From: SXZD01 sp034680345
Lineage (GTDB): Bacteria; Pseudomonadota; Gammaproteobacteria; Burkholderiales; Burkholderiaceae_B
Length of the DNA: 7,176 nt
Assembly (NCBI GenBank): GCA_034680345.1
Contig: JAXISZ010000021.1
Coordinates: 1 to 7,176, forward strand
Reading direction: 5' to 3'
Shown: positions 6,606 through 7,176 of the stretch, piece after piece
Layout: each line of letters begins with the position of its first letter
Position numbering within the stretch: the stretch's first letter is position 1
The notes under the pieces: generated by a model
Told to the model about the DNA's origin: nothing
Seen by the model: only the letters and a program-made list of their open reading frames with translations
The model's database searches: none
Translations under genes and position numbers: made by a program

Positions 6606-7176
6606 TAATTTCTACCTCCGCCCAACATCATCGCTGATTTGATTTGACTGGTCAGAGATGATTTACCAATAAATGCAGTTTTAGTAGATTTATCGCTCAA
6701 CGGCTTAATGAGTAACTTGGCTTGAGTTTTTTCACCCCTAATGTCAGTGGCAATGACTTGAACCTCAACAGGTTCATTGATGTCATCTGGCATCGCAATT
6801 TCAAATTCGCCTGTTTCTGGATTGAATTTAATCCAATGAGGCAATGGTTGGCCGTCTTTATCAAAGGCCACCAACTTGACTTTGCCCTTAGCACCAAGAA
6901 GTGTTTCTTTTGGCAATTGATAGTTAGCCTTACCTTTGCTATCAACTTTGACCTCTGGCACAGGTGCGGCATTTTCTGATAATTCAGAATCATTTTTCTC
7001 AAAACTTGCCTGCTCTTCCAGAGCACTGTGTGCTTTTAATGCATCAGAGTTAAATCGGTCAAAGCCGAAATATGGTGTGTGCTCAGTATGCTCAATCTGA
7101 TCACGATGAACCGTGGTTTCAGCATGAGGCAAACTGAATTGGTTAATACCACCATAAGCTCCATTGAAGTCCAAAA
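6605..7176 (-). CDS. C-terminal part of a large Ig/cadherin-like surface protein (partial)
   Basis: About 190 residues are visible. The frame is open to the window edge, so the start is outside; the TTG near 7174 is an internal leucine codon, not a start. After an acidic, His-containing linker, residues about 77-157 of the visible part form a putative Ig-like (He_PIG/cadherin-type) domain. It carries the tell-tale PLPHWIKFNPETGEFE (110-125), matching the family's LPxWLxFDPxTGxFxG pattern, then VQVIATD and a final strand (AKLLIKPL). The tail after it (KSTKTAFIGKSSLTSQIKSA and a Gly-rich end) is basic and has neither RTX repeats nor a sorting motif such as LPxTG. Such domains usually end very large adhesin-like exoproteins. 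The stop codon overlaps the start of the HlyD-like gene by one base (TAATG), so production and export are probably coupled. Surface location and substrate role are inferred from context. Confidence 0.75.
   Translation of the reverse strand, partial: LDFNGAYGGINQFSLPHAETTVHRDQIEHTEHTPYFGFDRFNSDALKAHSALEEQASFEKNDSELSENAAPVPEVKVDSKGKANYQLPKETLLGAKGKVKLVAFDKDGQPLPHWIKFNPETGEFEIAMPDDINEPVEVQVIATDIRGEKTQAKLLIKPLSDKSTKTAFIGKSSLTSQIKSAMMLGGGRN

Noticed and set aside
1..7176. CRISPR array, insertion sequence or integrase gene
   Set aside because: No regularly spaced repeats, no transposase-like or integrase-like reading frame and no terminal inverted repeats of IS type were seen on either strand.

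Overview
The window most likely comes from an AT-rich freshwater betaproteobacterium, with Polynucleobacter-like Burkholderiales as my best guess. The guess rests on low GC by eye, tRNA-Asn-like 3' ends that resemble betaproteobacterial tRNA-Asn from memory, and the style of the RTX C-terminus. No taxonomic marker gene is present. All clear protein genes lie on the minus strand, so the biological order runs from the right edge to the left.

Right part (7176 to 2923): a tight three-gene operon. It starts with the C-terminal ~190 residues of a larger protein ending in an Ig/cadherin-like domain, whose N-terminus is outside the window. Next comes a 519-aa HlyD-type membrane fusion protein with a long cytoplasmic N-terminal region that looks GAF-like. 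Last is a 705-aa three-part protein: a PqqD-like domain, a membrane-embedded M50 (site-2-protease-type) metallopeptidase with HEIGH, and a HlyD-like periplasmic domain. The genes overlap or lie 5 nt apart. I infer a dedicated export or maturation apparatus for the large surface protein. No ABC ATPase and no outer-membrane TolC partner are visible here.

Middle part (about 344 to 2887): a small module flanked by two direct, decayed copies of a tRNA-Asn 3' end, each preceded by about 45 bp of similar non-tRNA sequence. This looks like a remnant of an island inserted at a tRNA gene. Its one intact gene is an OafA/YrhL-type acyltransferase with a periplasmic SGNH domain, which probably acetylates a surface polysaccharide. 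Upstream of it are two short in-frame reading frames split by TAG, probably gene debris. No integrase is present.

Left part (1 to about 343): a strong Rho-independent terminator and, on the minus strand, a broken C-terminal piece of an RTX/hemolysin-type calcium-binding protein with no start codon.

Taken together this is a cell-surface accessory region: a giant-protein export operon, a polysaccharide acyltransferase cassette and the scar of an RTX exoprotein, joined by tRNA-derived attachment-site remnants.
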